A stretch of DNA of 64,000 nucleotides from Embleya hyalina (GCF_003967355.1 NZ_BIFH01000016.1:124001-188000), one strand, 5' to 3'; positions 43,201 through 52,149 are shown, numbered from the stretch's first letter. The notes: generated from the letters alone by a model not told the origin. Translations and numbers: made by a program.

Positions 43201-43971
43201 GTGACCGGTATCGACGCGACCAACGAGCAGATCGCCATTCGGGTCTTCGGCGGCCCCTCCGCCCTGATCGAGTACGGCGGCCTCACGTTCCTCACCGACC
43301 CCGCCTTCGACGCCCCCGGCGAGTACCCCGTCGGCGACGGCCGCTTCCTCACCAAGACCGCCCCGGCCTCGGTCGACCCGGCCGACCTGGGCCCGATCGA
43401 CGTGGTCCTGCTCTCCCACGACGAACACCCGGACAACCTCGACCACTCCGGCCGCGCGCTGCTCGCCGACGTCCCGCTCGTACTGACCACCCCCGGCGGC
43501 GCGGGCCGACTCGGCGGCACCGCCCGTCCGCTGGCCCCGTGGGCGACGATCGACGTCCCCCGCCCCGACGGCGGCACCGTGACCGTCACGGCCACCCCCG
43601 CCCAGCACGGCCCCGACGGCTGCGAGCCGATCACCGGCGAGGTCGTCGGCTTCGTCCTGACCGCCGCCGACCTCCCGACCGTCTACGTCAGCGGCGACAA
43701 CGCGTCCCTGCCCGTGGTCGAGAAGATCGCGGCCCGGGTCGGCCCGGTCGACACGGCCGTACTCTTCGCCGGCGCCGCCCGCACCCCGCTGTTCGACGGC
43801 GCCCTGCTGACCCTGGACAGCGCCCAGGCCGCCGAGGCCGCCGCCATCCTCGGCGCGCGCCGCGTCGTCCCGGTCCACTTCGACAGCTGGGGCCACTTCA
43901 CGGAGGGCCGCACCGCCCTCGTCGAGGCCTTCACCGCGGCCGGCCTGATCGACCGCCTGCAACTCGCCTGA
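43201..43971 (+). CDS. MBL-fold (UlaG-like) metal-dependent hydrolase
   Basis: 256 residues from a GTG with GAGGTG upstream. The metal-site loop reads LSHDEHPDNLDHSGR, a variant of HxHxDH typical of the UlaG/YycJ branch, followed by ATPAQHGPDG, VYVSGDN and PVHFDSWGHFTEG. The family includes lactonases and phosphodiesterases. Substrate unknown; likely regulated by the divergent CGNR protein. Confidence 0.9.
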   Translation: MTGIDATNEQIAIRVFGGPSALIEYGGLTFLTDPAFDAPGEYPVGDGRFLTKTAPASVDPADLGPIDVVLLSHDEHPDNLDHSGRALLADVPLVLTTPGGAGRLGGTARPLAPWATIDVPRPDGGTVTVTATPAQHGPDGCEPITGEVVGFVLTAADLPTVYVSGDNASLPVVEKIAARVGPVDTAVLFAGAARTPLFDGALLTLDSAQAAEAAAILGARRVVPVHFDSWGHFTEGRTALVEAFTAAGLIDRLQLA

Positions 43972-44016
43972 GCAGCACGCGAACCGGCCGGCACGGCGGC
44001 GGATCGAAACAACGCT

Positions 44017-44868
44017 TCAGTGCACCAAGTGGTCGGCCCCGACGCCCGGCTCGCCATCCGGGTCTCGGGGCGATCCGGCCAGGACGGCGTCGAGGAACTC
44101 CGCGCGTGCCGCCGCGTTCGCCCGAAACCACAACCCGAGCTTGTGACCCGCACGCGGGAACACCAGCCGGGTGAACCGCGCGGCCGACGCACCGAGCGCG
44201 GCCGCGATGGCCTCGGTCACGGCCTCGGGGATGACCTCGTCGACCACCGGGGTCGCCAACACCGCACGCGCCGCCACACCGCGGAAGGCATCGAGCGCCG
44301 GGGACCGCCGCCAACTGCCGGGCGCGCGAATGATCCCGGTGAAGCCCGCCGCGAACGGAACACTCCACGCCTCGGCGGCATAGACGGCGGGCGCGCACAG
44401 CCCGATGGCCCGCACCCGGTCACCGTAGTGAGCCGCCAGATCCGCCACCGTGTGCCCGCTCATGCTGAACCCGACCATGATCAGCCGGTGATCCGCGGGC
44501 ACACCCGCGTCGACGACCGCGCGGGCCTGAACGAACCGGCGTTCCAGGCTCAGTTCGCCAAGGGTCCCGGAACTGTCGCCGTGCCCCGAGAAGTCGAGCG
44601 CACAAGCCGGGAAACCACGACCGGCACAGTCGCTCATCAGCTCGACGAGACGCCCTTTGTTCCCGTTCCCGGCACCGTGCATCACGACAACGGTCGACGG
44701 CGCCCCGAGATCGTGCGCACCCTCGACCGCGGCACCGACACCGGCACCACGACCGGCTCCGGCGCCGGCAGCGGGGACAACCCGCACACAACTCAGCCGC
44801 TCGCCATCGCACTCCACCACGAAACGCTCGAACACCGCCGAACCACCCGGAGGTTGCTCACCGCTCAC
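44017..44868 (-). CDS. Alpha/beta-hydrolase (dienelactone-hydrolase-like)
   Basis: 283 residues. It has VVVMHGAGNGNKGR near the oxyanion hole, the nucleophile elbow VGFSMSGHT, an acidic residue in TPVVDEVIPEAV and the late His in FPRAGHKLGLW. An Ala/Gly-rich insertion (AAGAGAGRGAGVGAAVEGAHD) near residue 35 interrupts the first strands. Substrate unknown. Confidence 0.88.
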   Translation of the reverse strand: MSGEQPPGGSAVFERFVVECDGERLSCVRVVPAAGAGAGRGAGVGAAVEGAHDLGAPSTVVVMHGAGNGNKGRLVELMSDCAGRGFPACALDFSGHGDSSGTLGELSLERRFVQARAVVDAGVPADHRLIMVGFSMSGHTVADLAAHYGDRVRAIGLCAPAVYAAEAWSVPFAAGFTGIIRAPGSWRRSPALDAFRGVAARAVLATPVVDEVIPEAVTEAIAAALGASAARFTRLVFPRAGHKLGLWFRANAAARAEFLDAVLAGSPRDPDGEPGVGADHLVH

Positions 44869-44924
44869 TCAGGCACTCCCGCACGGAATCCGACCGTGCC
44901 CAACACGATCGTTCCACCCCGACC

Positions 44925-45593
44925 TCACTCCACCGCCAACCGCTCGGCCCGCCCCGCGTTCCCCACCGCGGCCCGGGCAACGGCGTGCCCGATCCGCTCG
45001 GTCAAAGTGCCCCACGGCCGGCATTCGACGACCGGCAGCCCGTACCGCGTCGCCTCCTCCGCCAGCCACCGCGAGTATCGAACACCGACCTCCGCCCGCT
45101 GCGTCTGGACCCCGCCCTCCGGCTCCCGCTCGGCGTAGTTGGCGAGGATCCGGGCACCGTCGTCCTCGTGCAGGAACACCCCTCGCACGCTGCGCCCGGC
45201 CTCGACGCCCTCCCGCATGGCCTGCGCCACGGCGGCCGGTGTGAGGTAGTCGCCCTCGACCACCGCCGGGACATCGACGGTGAGCCGATTGCGCACGACG
45301 CCGACGACGGCGGGATCCAGCGCTCGGGCGGTGGCGATCTGGAGATCCAGCACCCGCTCGACACCGAGCCCGTCGACATCGGCGATCCCGTCGAAGAGAT
45401 GCAGCCCGGGATGCCCCCCGGCCGTCGTGATGTGCTGCACCGCACTCACCACGTCATCGAACTCGACCACGAACGCCCCGGCCGACAGGGCCAGTTCCGC
45501 GGCCGCCCGGCTCTTGCCCACCCCGGAGGCCCCGCCGACGAGCAGCACATCCCACCACGTCCCGATCACCCCCAGACCGTACCCCCAAACCAC
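44925..45593 (-). CDS. P-loop NTPase, small-molecule-kinase-like
   Basis: 222 residues. The Walker A is GGASGVGKSRAA close to the N-terminus; a DD motif (VVEFDDVV) and a lid region rich in Arg (VGVRYSRWLAEEATRYG) resemble 2-phosphoglycerate kinase or zeta-toxin-like kinases. The GTG at 45593 is the longest start; GTG at 45569 is an alternative. No antitoxin-like partner is adjacent. Exact substrate unknown. Confidence 0.8.
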   Translation of the reverse strand: MVWGYGLGVIGTWWDVLLVGGASGVGKSRAAAELALSAGAFVVEFDDVVSAVQHITTAGGHPGLHLFDGIADVDGLGVERVLDLQIATARALDPAVVGVVRNRLTVDVPAVVEGDYLTPAAVAQAMREGVEAGRSVRGVFLHEDDGARILANYAEREPEGGVQTQRAEVGVRYSRWLAEEATRYGLPVVECRPWGTLTERIGHAVARAAVGNAGRAERLAVE

Positions 45594-45845
45594 CCATGTC
45601 GTTACGCATGCCCCGCCCGGCCGCGCGGCACGGCGCCGCTCCGCGCGATGCGGTGCGCCGGCGTCGTCGCCACGCCCATCACCTCGCGTATTCGCGGGTC
45701 TCCCGATCGTGACATGGGAAGGTACTCACGGCATGATGCCCGTTACGCGGCGCCGTCGGCGCGGTCGGCGCGGTCGGCCGTGATGCCGTCGCCCGCCGGC
45801 CCGTCCGGTCGCGTGCCGAGGACCGTCGACGGGGGATACGAACTC

Positions 45846-46883
45846 GTGTTGTGCTCAGCCTGCGGTGCCCGATCGACGTTGCCGGATCGCTGTACGAACT
45901 GTGGTCATCGCGAGTACGCCCCTCCCACCACCCCCACCGACGCCGCCCTGGACGCGCGCTTCGCCCACTTCGGGCCCGTCGGGACGCCGATGCCGGATCC
46001 GCGGTTTCGGCCGGGTCCGATCTTCCGGTCGTTGCGCGGGCCGGCCATCGCGCTCTACGTCCTGTTGGGCGTCACGGCCGTCGCCTGTCTGCTCGCCGCC
46101 ATCGCGTTCTTCCACCGCGCGAGCCTGGTCGACCAGTTGTTGCGCAGCAGGTGGTCCGCGCCCGATTCGGACGGGGCAAACCACTCCATCGCCGTGTGGT
46201 GGGGGCTCGCGACCCTGGCGATGGTCGCGACGGCCGTGGTCTTCGTGGTCTGGTTCCATCGCGCGCGGCGCAATGTCGAACTGTTCCCGCCGTCCGTGCA
46301 GCGCCTGTCCGGCGGTTGGGCGATCGGCGGCTGGTTCTGCCCGGTGGTCAACCTGTGGTTCCCGCCGCTGATCGCACACGACATCTGGAAGGCCAGCGAT
46401 CCCCGCGCGCCGATGCGCGGCGGCGCCACCCCCGGGCGGCATCCGCTGCTCTGGGCCTGGTGGTCGACCTATCTCGCCGCGAACGTCGTCCTCGCCGTCG
46501 GCCTGAGCGGTCGCGAGAGCGACGGCGGCGACGCGATGACCGGCAGCGACGCGTGGGTCGCCTACCACGAGTCCTACCGCACCTCGGACACCGCGGCCGG
46601 CTGGGCCTTCCTCCTGATGATCATCGCCGCCGGCACGGCCATCGCGGTCGTGGCCCGGATCACCGGGTTCCAGATCGAGCGCGAATACGCCTTCCTCGTG
46701 CCGCCGACGATGCACCCGGCGCACCCCATGCATCCGATGCACACCCTGTACGCGGCCCAGCCGACCCACCCCGAAGTCGCCGCGTCCGGCCCGGTTCCCG
46801 GCTCGGCGCCGCCCGTGGCGCCCCCGATCCCGCGCCAGCCGCCGCCCCCGCCCCGTCCGAAGGACCCGCCGGCTCCGTTCTGA
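45846..46883 (+). CDS. DUF4328-like membrane protein with N-terminal zinc ribbon
   Basis: About 345 residues. The N-terminus has a CxxC...CxxC ribbon (LCSACGARSTLPDRCTNCG); four membrane segments follow (ALYVLLGVTAVACLLAAIAF, LATLAMVATAVVFVVWF, YLAANVVLAVGL, FLLMIIAAGTAIAVVA) with WFHRARRNVELF and GWFCPVVNLWFPP, typical of DUF4328. The tail is Pro-rich. I choose the GTG at 45846 because GGGGGA lies eight bases upstream and the ribbon begins there; ATGs at 45714 and 45783 are also open. Confidence 0.8.
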   Translation: MLCSACGARSTLPDRCTNCGHREYAPPTTPTDAALDARFAHFGPVGTPMPDPRFRPGPIFRSLRGPAIALYVLLGVTAVACLLAAIAFFHRASLVDQLLRSRWSAPDSDGANHSIAVWWGLATLAMVATAVVFVVWFHRARRNVELFPPSVQRLSGGWAIGGWFCPVVNLWFPPLIAHDIWKASDPRAPMRGGATPGRHPLLWAWWSTYLAANVVLAVGLSGRESDGGDAMTGSDAWVAYHESYRTSDTAAGWAFLLMIIAAGTAIAVVARITGFQIEREYAFLVPPTMHPAHPMHPMHTLYAAQPTHPEVAASGPVPGSAPPVAPPIPRQPPPPPRPKDPPAPF

Positions 46884-46970
46884 CCGGGCACGCGCCGGTT
46901 CCGTTCCGAGCGGCGCCGCCGACTCGCGGGCGGCGCCCACCGGCCGCCCCCGCGAACAACGCCGGGCCGG

Positions 46971-47498
46971 TCAGGCTCCGCGCCGCCGCCCCGCGGTCCG
47001 CGGTGCCTCGGTGGCCGCGGCGATCTCGCGCAGTGCGAGCGTCGCCGCCTCGATCGCCGCCGCCGGGGCGCCCCGCCAGACCTCGGCGTGCGCGGCGGCG
47101 TTCGCCCGGACCGCCTCCTCGGCGACCCGTACCCCGCGCGGCGTCAGGCAGATCAGCGTGCCCCGACCGTCGCCCTGATCCGGAAGGCGCTCGGCCAACC
47201 CCTCCGCGACCAGGTGATTCGTCACGTTGCTGGTGCCGCCCGAGGACAGCAGCAGCGCACGACTCAACTCCGTCGGCTTGAGCCGATACGGCGCGCCCGC
47301 ACGCCGCAGCGCGACCAGTACGCCGAACTGAGCCGGGGTCAGGCCGAATTCGGGCAGCTCACGGCGAGTGGCCTCGTCCAGGTCGGCCGCGAGCAGCATG
47401 ATCCGCTTGCTCAACTCCGTCGTCGCATCCAGCACGTCGGGCAGTTCGGCCTGCCACGCGCTGACGAGCGCGCTCGCGCGGTCCTCGGATGCGGTCAT
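46971..47498 (-). CDS. MarR family regulator
   Basis: 175 residues; winged helix YRLKPTELSRALLLSSGGTSNVTNHLVAEGLAERLPDQGDGRGTLICLTPRG. It is divergent from the amidohydrolase at 47575, across an AT-rich gap with a palindrome, so it likely controls that enzyme. Confidence 0.93.
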   Translation of the reverse strand: MTASEDRASALVSAWQAELPDVLDATTELSKRIMLLAADLDEATRRELPEFGLTPAQFGVLVALRRAGAPYRLKPTELSRALLLSSGGTSNVTNHLVAEGLAERLPDQGDGRGTLICLTPRGVRVAEEAVRANAAAHAEVWRGAPAAAIEAATLALREIAAATEAPRTAGRRRGA

Positions 47499-47525
47499 CT
47501 TGACAGCGTATTACACACAACTGAT

Positions 47526-47541
47526 AGCTTTCTAAAAAGCT
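47526..47541. promoter_or_regulatory. MarR operator (AGCTTT-CTAA-AAAGCT)
   Basis: A perfect 6-bp inverted repeat in the 76-bp divergent gap of MarR and amidohydrolase genes. The surrounding DNA is AT-rich compared with the genome and must also contain both promoters. Confidence 0.65.
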
Positions 47542-47574
47542 TTCCAGTGAATATGACTCGTTGTGAGGCTCCCC

Positions 47575-48876
47575 ATGTCCGGCTCTCCCACCGGCCCCGC
47601 CCGACTCCTCCTCCGCGGCGGCACCGTCGTCGACACCGACCCGCACGTCACGGCCCGCCCCGACACCGACGTACTGATCGAGCACGGGGTGATCGCCGCC
47701 GTCGGCCCCGACCTGCCCGCCGAGGGAGCCGAAGTCCTCGACGCACGCGAGCGGATCGTGCTGCCGGGCTTCGTCGACACCCATCGCCACGTCTGGCAGT
47801 CCGTACTGCGCGCGGTGGCCGTCGACAGCGACCTCGGCGACTACCTCGGCCTGGTCCTCGGCCGGCTCTCCCCCGCGATGCGCCCCGAGGACGTGTACGC
47901 CGGCAACCTGGTCGGCGCGCTCGAATGCCTCGACGGCGGCATCACCACCGTCCAGGACTTCTCACACGTCCAGCACCGGGCCGAACACGGCGACGCGGCG
48001 GTCCGCGCTCTGCGCGCGGCGGGCATCCGGGCGGTGTTCGGCTACGGCTACCCGCCGTTCGACCCGGCCGCCCGCGACCCGCGACACGTCCGCGACCTGC
48101 GCGAACGCCTGTTCGCCGGAGACGGCCCGGACGAGCTGGTCACGCTCGCGCTCGCCCCCGGCGGCCCCTCGTACACCCCGATCGAACTCGTCGAGGAGGA
48201 CTGGCGACTGGCCGCCGACCTCGACATCCCGCTGGCCGTACACGTCGGCAGCGGCCCCGTCGCCTGCCGGCCCATCGAGGCGCTGCGCGAGCGCGGCCTG
48301 CTCGACGCGCGCACGCTGTACGTCCACGGCAACTCGCTGCCCGACGACGAGCTCGCGATGATCGCCGATTCCGGCGGCGCACTCTCGATCGCACCGGCCA
48401 TCGAGGCGCAGATGGGACACGGCGCGCCGATGATCAACCGGGCCCGTGCCCTGGGCCTGGTCACCGGGCTCGGCGTGGACGTGGTCACCAGCACCCCGGG
48501 GGACATGTTCTCGCTGCTTCGGGCGGCCCTGCTGACCAGCCGACTCGCGGACGGTACGCGGCTGTTCGCGGCCGATGTACTGCGCATCGCGACCATCGGC
48601 GGCGCCGCCGCGCTGGGTCTGGCCGACCGGATCGGATCGTTGGCCGTCGGCAAGCAGGCGGACCTGGTCCTGCTGCGCACGGACACGGTCAACATGGTCG
48701 GCGCCGCACACGACCCGGCCGGCGCGGTGGTGGCGTCGGCGCATCCGGGCAACGTCGACACGGTCCTGGTCGCGGGCCGCACGGTCAAGCAGGCGGGCCG
48801 GCTCACCCACCCCGCCGGGATCGAGGCCGTCACCGCCGCACGAGCAGCCGCCGAACACGTGGCAACCGCAATCTGA
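47575..48876 (+). CDS. Amidohydrolase, TRZ/ATZ (chlorohydrolase/deaminase) type
   Basis: 433 residues. Metal ligands are seen in DTHRHVWQS (HxH), LAVHVGSG, YVHGNSL and GLGVDVVTS, the AtzA/TrzN/guanine-deaminase arrangement. The C-terminal beta-sandwich half ends with LADRIGSLAVGKQADLVLLRTD and VDTVLVAGRTVKQAG. GTGAGG lies six bases before the ATG. It probably deaminates or hydrolyses an N-heterocycle. Regulated by the divergent MarR protein. Confidence 0.93.
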   Translation: MSGSPTGPARLLLRGGTVVDTDPHVTARPDTDVLIEHGVIAAVGPDLPAEGAEVLDARERIVLPGFVDTHRHVWQSVLRAVAVDSDLGDYLGLVLGRLSPAMRPEDVYAGNLVGALECLDGGITTVQDFSHVQHRAEHGDAAVRALRAAGIRAVFGYGYPPFDPAARDPRHVRDLRERLFAGDGPDELVTLALAPGGPSYTPIELVEEDWRLAADLDIPLAVHVGSGPVACRPIEALRERGLLDARTLYVHGNSLPDDELAMIADSGGALSIAPAIEAQMGHGAPMINRARALGLVTGLGVDVVTSTPGDMFSLLRAALLTSRLADGTRLFAADVLRIATIGGAAALGLADRIGSLAVGKQADLVLLRTDTVNMVGAAHDPAGAVVASAHPGNVDTVLVAGRTVKQAGRLTHPAGIEAVTAARAAAEHVATAI

Positions 48877-48941
48877 CAACACCACCGCGAACCCCGACGC
48901 CACGCACCACGCACGGGACCTCCCGAACGAACCGCCACCGC

Positions 48942-49065
48942 ATGCCCGGTTCGGTCCACGACGCCGAGGACCTCGTCCGGGAGACGTGTCTCCGGACGTG
49001 GCGCTCGTACGAGGCATTCGAGGGGCGGGCGTCGCTCCCGCCCGTCCTACCTCGAATGACCTGCC
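48942..49065 (+). pseudogene. ECF sigma factor remnant (region 2 only)
   Basis: Reads MPGSVHDAEDLVRETCLRTWRSYEAFEGRASLPPVL, a clear match to region 2 of SigJ/ECF41-like sigma factors (usual GSVHDAEDLVQETxLRAWRSY-FEGRxSLRTWLY). The remaining ~270 residues are missing; unrelated sequence with short repeats follows. The end coordinate is approximate. Confidence 0.75.
49023..49043. terminator. GGGCGGG/CCCGCCC hairpin
   Basis: 7-bp perfect stem, 7-nt loop, in the sigma-factor remnant region. A modest intrinsic-terminator candidate ahead of the clamp gene. Confidence 0.4.
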
Positions 49066-49120
49066 CTACCTCGAATGACCGAGATCTGCCGAGATTCGCC
49101 GAGATTCGCCGAGATCCGGG
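49046..49120. repeat. Short direct repeats upstream of the clamp gene
   Basis: A 16-bp direct repeat, CCTACCTCGAATGACC, occurs at 49046-49061 and 49065-49080. It is followed by four 10-bp units of GAGATTCGCC type at 49081-49120. They lie 100-180 bp before the clamp start and could be protein-binding sites or slippage products. Confidence 0.65.
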
Positions 49121-49224
49121 CGCGCTGTCCGAGCGCCCCGGTAGTGTCGCCCTTCCTGGAATCGAACAAATATTCGATCACCACGCGACCATCCTCCTCG
49201 TCGAGTTCTCGGAAAGGGCCCGTT

Positions 49225-50439
49225 GTGAAGGTTCGAATAACACGCGACCGCCTCGTCGAGGGCATCGCCTGGGCCGTTCGCGCCCTGCCCGCCCGGCCGG
49301 TCGTCCCCGCCCTCGCCGCGTTCCGACTCGAGGCGGACGGCGGCACCCTCACGATCTCCGCGTACAACTACGAGGTCTCGACCGGGATCGAGGTTCCGGC
49401 CGAGGTCACCCGCCCCGGGAGGATCCTCGTCCCGGGGCGACTGCTCGCCGAGATCGCCCGATCCCTGCCCCGCGAGCACCCCGTGGACCTCACCGTCGAC
49501 GCGAGAAGGGTGACCAGGTCGTCGTCGCCGTCCCCGGCGAGTCGGGCCCGACTGACCTGCGCCGGCGCCTACTTCGCACTGCCGCTGTCGGCCCCGACCG
49601 ACTATCCGGCCACCCCGCTGCTCCCGGAGACCGTCGGAGTGGTGGGCGCGTCCGCCTTCACCGAGGCCGTCGCGCAGGTGACGATCGCGGCGTCCCGGGA
49701 CGAGAGCGTGCCCGCACTCACCGCCGTCCGCCTCCACCTGACCCACGACTCGCTCGTCCTGGCCGCCACCGATCGTTATCGCCTGGCGGTCCGCCGCATG
49801 CCCTGGCAGCCCATCACCGAGGACCCCGCCCGCACCGCCCTGATCCCGGCCCGAGTCCTGGCCGAACTCGCCCGCAACCCGGACATCGGAGCGGACCTGC
49901 GCCTGGCCCTCGGCCCGGAGGCCGGCCGCCGCGGCCTGCTCGGGCTGATCTCCGCCGGACGGCAGGCCACCACACGACTGCTCGACTACGAGTTCCCGCA
50001 CTACGACCGGCTGTTCGACAACGAGACCACCGCCGTGGCGACCGTCGACACGACGGCGCTGATCGAGGCGGTTCGGCGGGTATCCCTCGTGGTCACCCGC
50101 AACGCGCCCATCCGCCTGACGTTCGAACACGACGCACTGCGGGTCGAGGCCGGCACCACCGACGAGGCCGAGGCGGGCGCGACCGTCCCGGTACACCTGA
50201 CGGGCGAACCCACCAGGTCCGCCTTCAACCCGGCCCACCTCCTGGACGGCCTGACCGCCCTCCGCACGCCAACCGCACAAATGTTGTTCAGCACGCCGAC
50301 CAAGCCGACCGTACTCACAGAGGGCCCACCGACGACAAACCCGAACACCGCCCCAAACAACCAACCTTCCCCCCAGAGCATCACAAACCAAGACACTCGG
50401 GACTACCGCTACCTACTGATGCCCATGCGCAGCGCCTGA
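49225..50439 (+). CDS. dnaN: DNA polymerase III beta sliding clamp paralog with compensated frameshifts
   Basis: 404 residues. Three clamp domains are recognisable: VKVRITRDRLVEGIAWAVRALPARPVVPAL at the start, a middle domain with AFTEAVAQVTIAASRDESVPALTAVRLHL and AATDRYRLAVR, and the C-terminal YLLMPMR. Replicative clamps encircle DNA and hold polymerases. Between 49501 and about 49560 the correct clamp sequence (GDQVVVAVPGESGPTDL) is in the +2 frame, while the gene frame reads a Ser/Arg-rich segment; two net-compensating indels explain this. A Thr/Asn/Gln-rich insert precedes the last strand. GTG start eight bases after GAAAGG. Probably a replicon-borne second dnaN. Confidence 0.85.
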   Translation: MKVRITRDRLVEGIAWAVRALPARPVVPALAAFRLEADGGTLTISAYNYEVSTGIEVPAEVTRPGRILVPGRLLAEIARSLPREHPVDLTVDARRVTRSSSPSPASRARLTCAGAYFALPLSAPTDYPATPLLPETVGVVGASAFTEAVAQVTIAASRDESVPALTAVRLHLTHDSLVLAATDRYRLAVRRMPWQPITEDPARTALIPARVLAELARNPDIGADLRLALGPEAGRRGLLGLISAGRQATTRLLDYEFPHYDRLFDNETTAVATVDTTALIEAVRRVSLVVTRNAPIRLTFEHDALRVEAGTTDEAEAGATVPVHLTGEPTRSAFNPAHLLDGLTALRTPTAQMLFSTPTKPTVLTEGPPTTNPNTAPNNQPSPQSITNQDTRDYRYLLMPMRSA

Positions 50440-50929
50440 CCAACGAGCGCCCACGCCTGCTCCCCTATATAGGGATGCGCGCCCCGCCACCTCACCCGCC
50501 CCCACCCGGCAACGCACACAGCACCTCGACCGCGCACGTATGTACGACCGATCGTCGCGTCGCCGCTCCTCACCAAGCCCGACCCCCACCAAACACACCC
50601 CCCGACACCCACACACGCATGCGCCCCACCGCCGCCTCGCCCACGGTCACAAGCCCGCCCCGACCCGGGTCCCCACCAGGCAACGAACCCAACCCCTCAA
50701 CCACGCCCGCAAGCCCAGCCCACCACCGCCTCACCCGCCGTCACCAAGCCTCAAACCGAGCCAATCCCCACCGAACCCCGCACACAACACCTCGGCGACG
50801 CACGCAGGTACGCCCCACTACCGCCTCACCCGCCATCACCAAGCCTCGGCCCGAGTCGAATCCTTACCGGACAGCGAACCCAGCGCCCGCCAAGCAGGCT
50901 CGCCCGCCCCGCCACCGCCTCACCCGCCG
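50440..50929. repeat. C-rich gap with ~94-bp tandem repeats
   Basis: No gene seen. ACCGCCTCACCCGCCGTCACC-type words start at about 50632, 50725, 50820 and 50913, a 93-95-bp period. Related ACGCACGCAGGTACG words precede the units. A 12-bp palindrome, CCCTATATAGGG, lies at 50463-50474. The plus strand is very rich in C and A. The last unit touches the 3' end of the HAD gene. Confidence 0.65.
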
Positions 50930-51664
50930 TCACCAGCCCGAGCCGCGATCCGGCCCGCCGCCCAGCAGCGCGCTCAGCACCTCCTCCGTGTCGGCGAGGT
51001 CGGTGAGGACGACATCGGCGCCCGCCGCCCTCAGCGCGGCCGCGCTCGTCGAGCCGGTCGCCACCGCCACACTTCGCGCGCCCACCGCGCGGGCGGTGGC
51101 CACGTCGCGCAGGGTGTCGCCGACGATCACGGTGTCGGCGCCCGCGTGCCGCCGGCCCAGGTGCTCCTCGGTCCGCGCGAACGCCCGGGCGGGCAGGTCG
51201 ATTCGCTCGTAGGCGTCCTCGCCGTACGCACCGACGCGGAAGTCCACGTGGTCGGCCAGGCCGAAGACGTTCATCTTCAATACGGCGAGCGCGTACAGGT
51301 TGCCGGTCAGCACCGACTGCCGCACATCGCACATCGTGCCCAGCGCCGTCAGGGCCTCCAGCGCCCCCGCCAACACTCGCCCCTCCGCCGCCAACTCGGC
51401 TTCACGCTGCCGTAGTTCGACGACGATCAGGTCCAGGAAAGCAGCCAACAGGCCATCCTCGGGCGACAACCCGTGCAGCCGCAGCACCTCGCTCGCCGCG
51501 GCCATCTCGGTGCGACCGTCGAATTGCCACGGTTGTTCCAGAGTCCGCCCGGCCACCTGCCGAAACGCGGCCGCGTACGCCCGCCGCGACACCTTCCCCC
51601 CGTCGATCAGGGTGTGATCGATGTCCCACAACACCAGCCGGGGGCCGGATCCACCGGTCGCCAT
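50930..51664 (-). CDS. HAD superfamily hydrolase (phosphoglycolate phosphatase-like)
   Basis: 244 residues. Motif I LWDIDHTLID (DxDxT), motif II SVLTGN, Lys in VLKMNVFGL, motif III VIVGDTLRDVATARAVG. A helical C1 cap lies between motifs I and II. The ATG at 51664 matches the family start; the open frame continues upstream without homology. Substrate unknown. Confidence 0.9.
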   Translation of the reverse strand: MATGGSGPRLVLWDIDHTLIDGGKVSRRAYAAAFRQVAGRTLEQPWQFDGRTEMAAASEVLRLHGLSPEDGLLAAFLDLIVVELRQREAELAAEGRVLAGALEALTALGTMCDVRQSVLTGNLYALAVLKMNVFGLADHVDFRVGAYGEDAYERIDLPARAFARTEEHLGRRHAGADTVIVGDTLRDVATARAVGARSVAVATGSTSAAALRAAGADVVLTDLADTEEVLSALLGGGPDRGSGW

Positions 51665-52149
51665 CAGCACTCCGATCCTCCCGACCGCCCCGCGCGGCCG
51701 CTGCCCCGAGCATGGCATCCGCCCGCCCGACGCGGACCCGCAGACCCGACCGCACAGGAAAACACCCCGCAACGAACCGCCGAACGCAAGGAAGGAAGGC
51801 ACCCCAACCCAACCAACCGGCGTTTCGACGGCGACGGCAAACCCTCCGGCGCCGGAATCGACACGCGCCCGCTCACCGCGAAGGCGCGGAATCACAACCA
51901 CCACTCGTCCCTCTCCCACCCCCTGAGGCCGCGCGCCCTCCCGACTCCACCACCGCCCACCCCGCCCCCCGCGTCCCGCACACGGCACCACACCGCAATG
52001 CGGCACACCATCCCAACCGTCCCGTCGGTTCGGTGTACCCCACCCGATCCTTCCCCCACCCCCTCCCCCGAGCCGGCCCTCCACCCCTTCCCAATGACTG
52101 TAAAAGCTGGCTTCCCCACCTTTTAAGGTGATTTTCACTCCCGCTTCAA
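51665..52149. other. Gene-free C/A-rich stretch
   Basis: No convincing gene. The plus strand is dominated by C and A (runs such as CCCCAACCCAACC), continuing the skew seen from about 50.25 kb. A 6-bp inverted repeat CACCTT-TT-AAGGTG is at 52117-52130, where composition changes abruptly. Confidence 0.6.

Noticed and set aside
44925-45593. Zeta-type toxin of a toxin-antitoxin pair
   Set aside because: The P-loop resembles zeta and 2-phosphoglycerate kinases, but there is no small antitoxin gene next to it and neighbours are unrelated.
47088-51212. A 1374-codon open frame on the plus strand
   Set aside because: It crosses the amidohydrolase, clamp and HAD genes in other frames. Its only meaningful parts are the sigma-factor scrap and the displaced clamp segment, which are reported separately.
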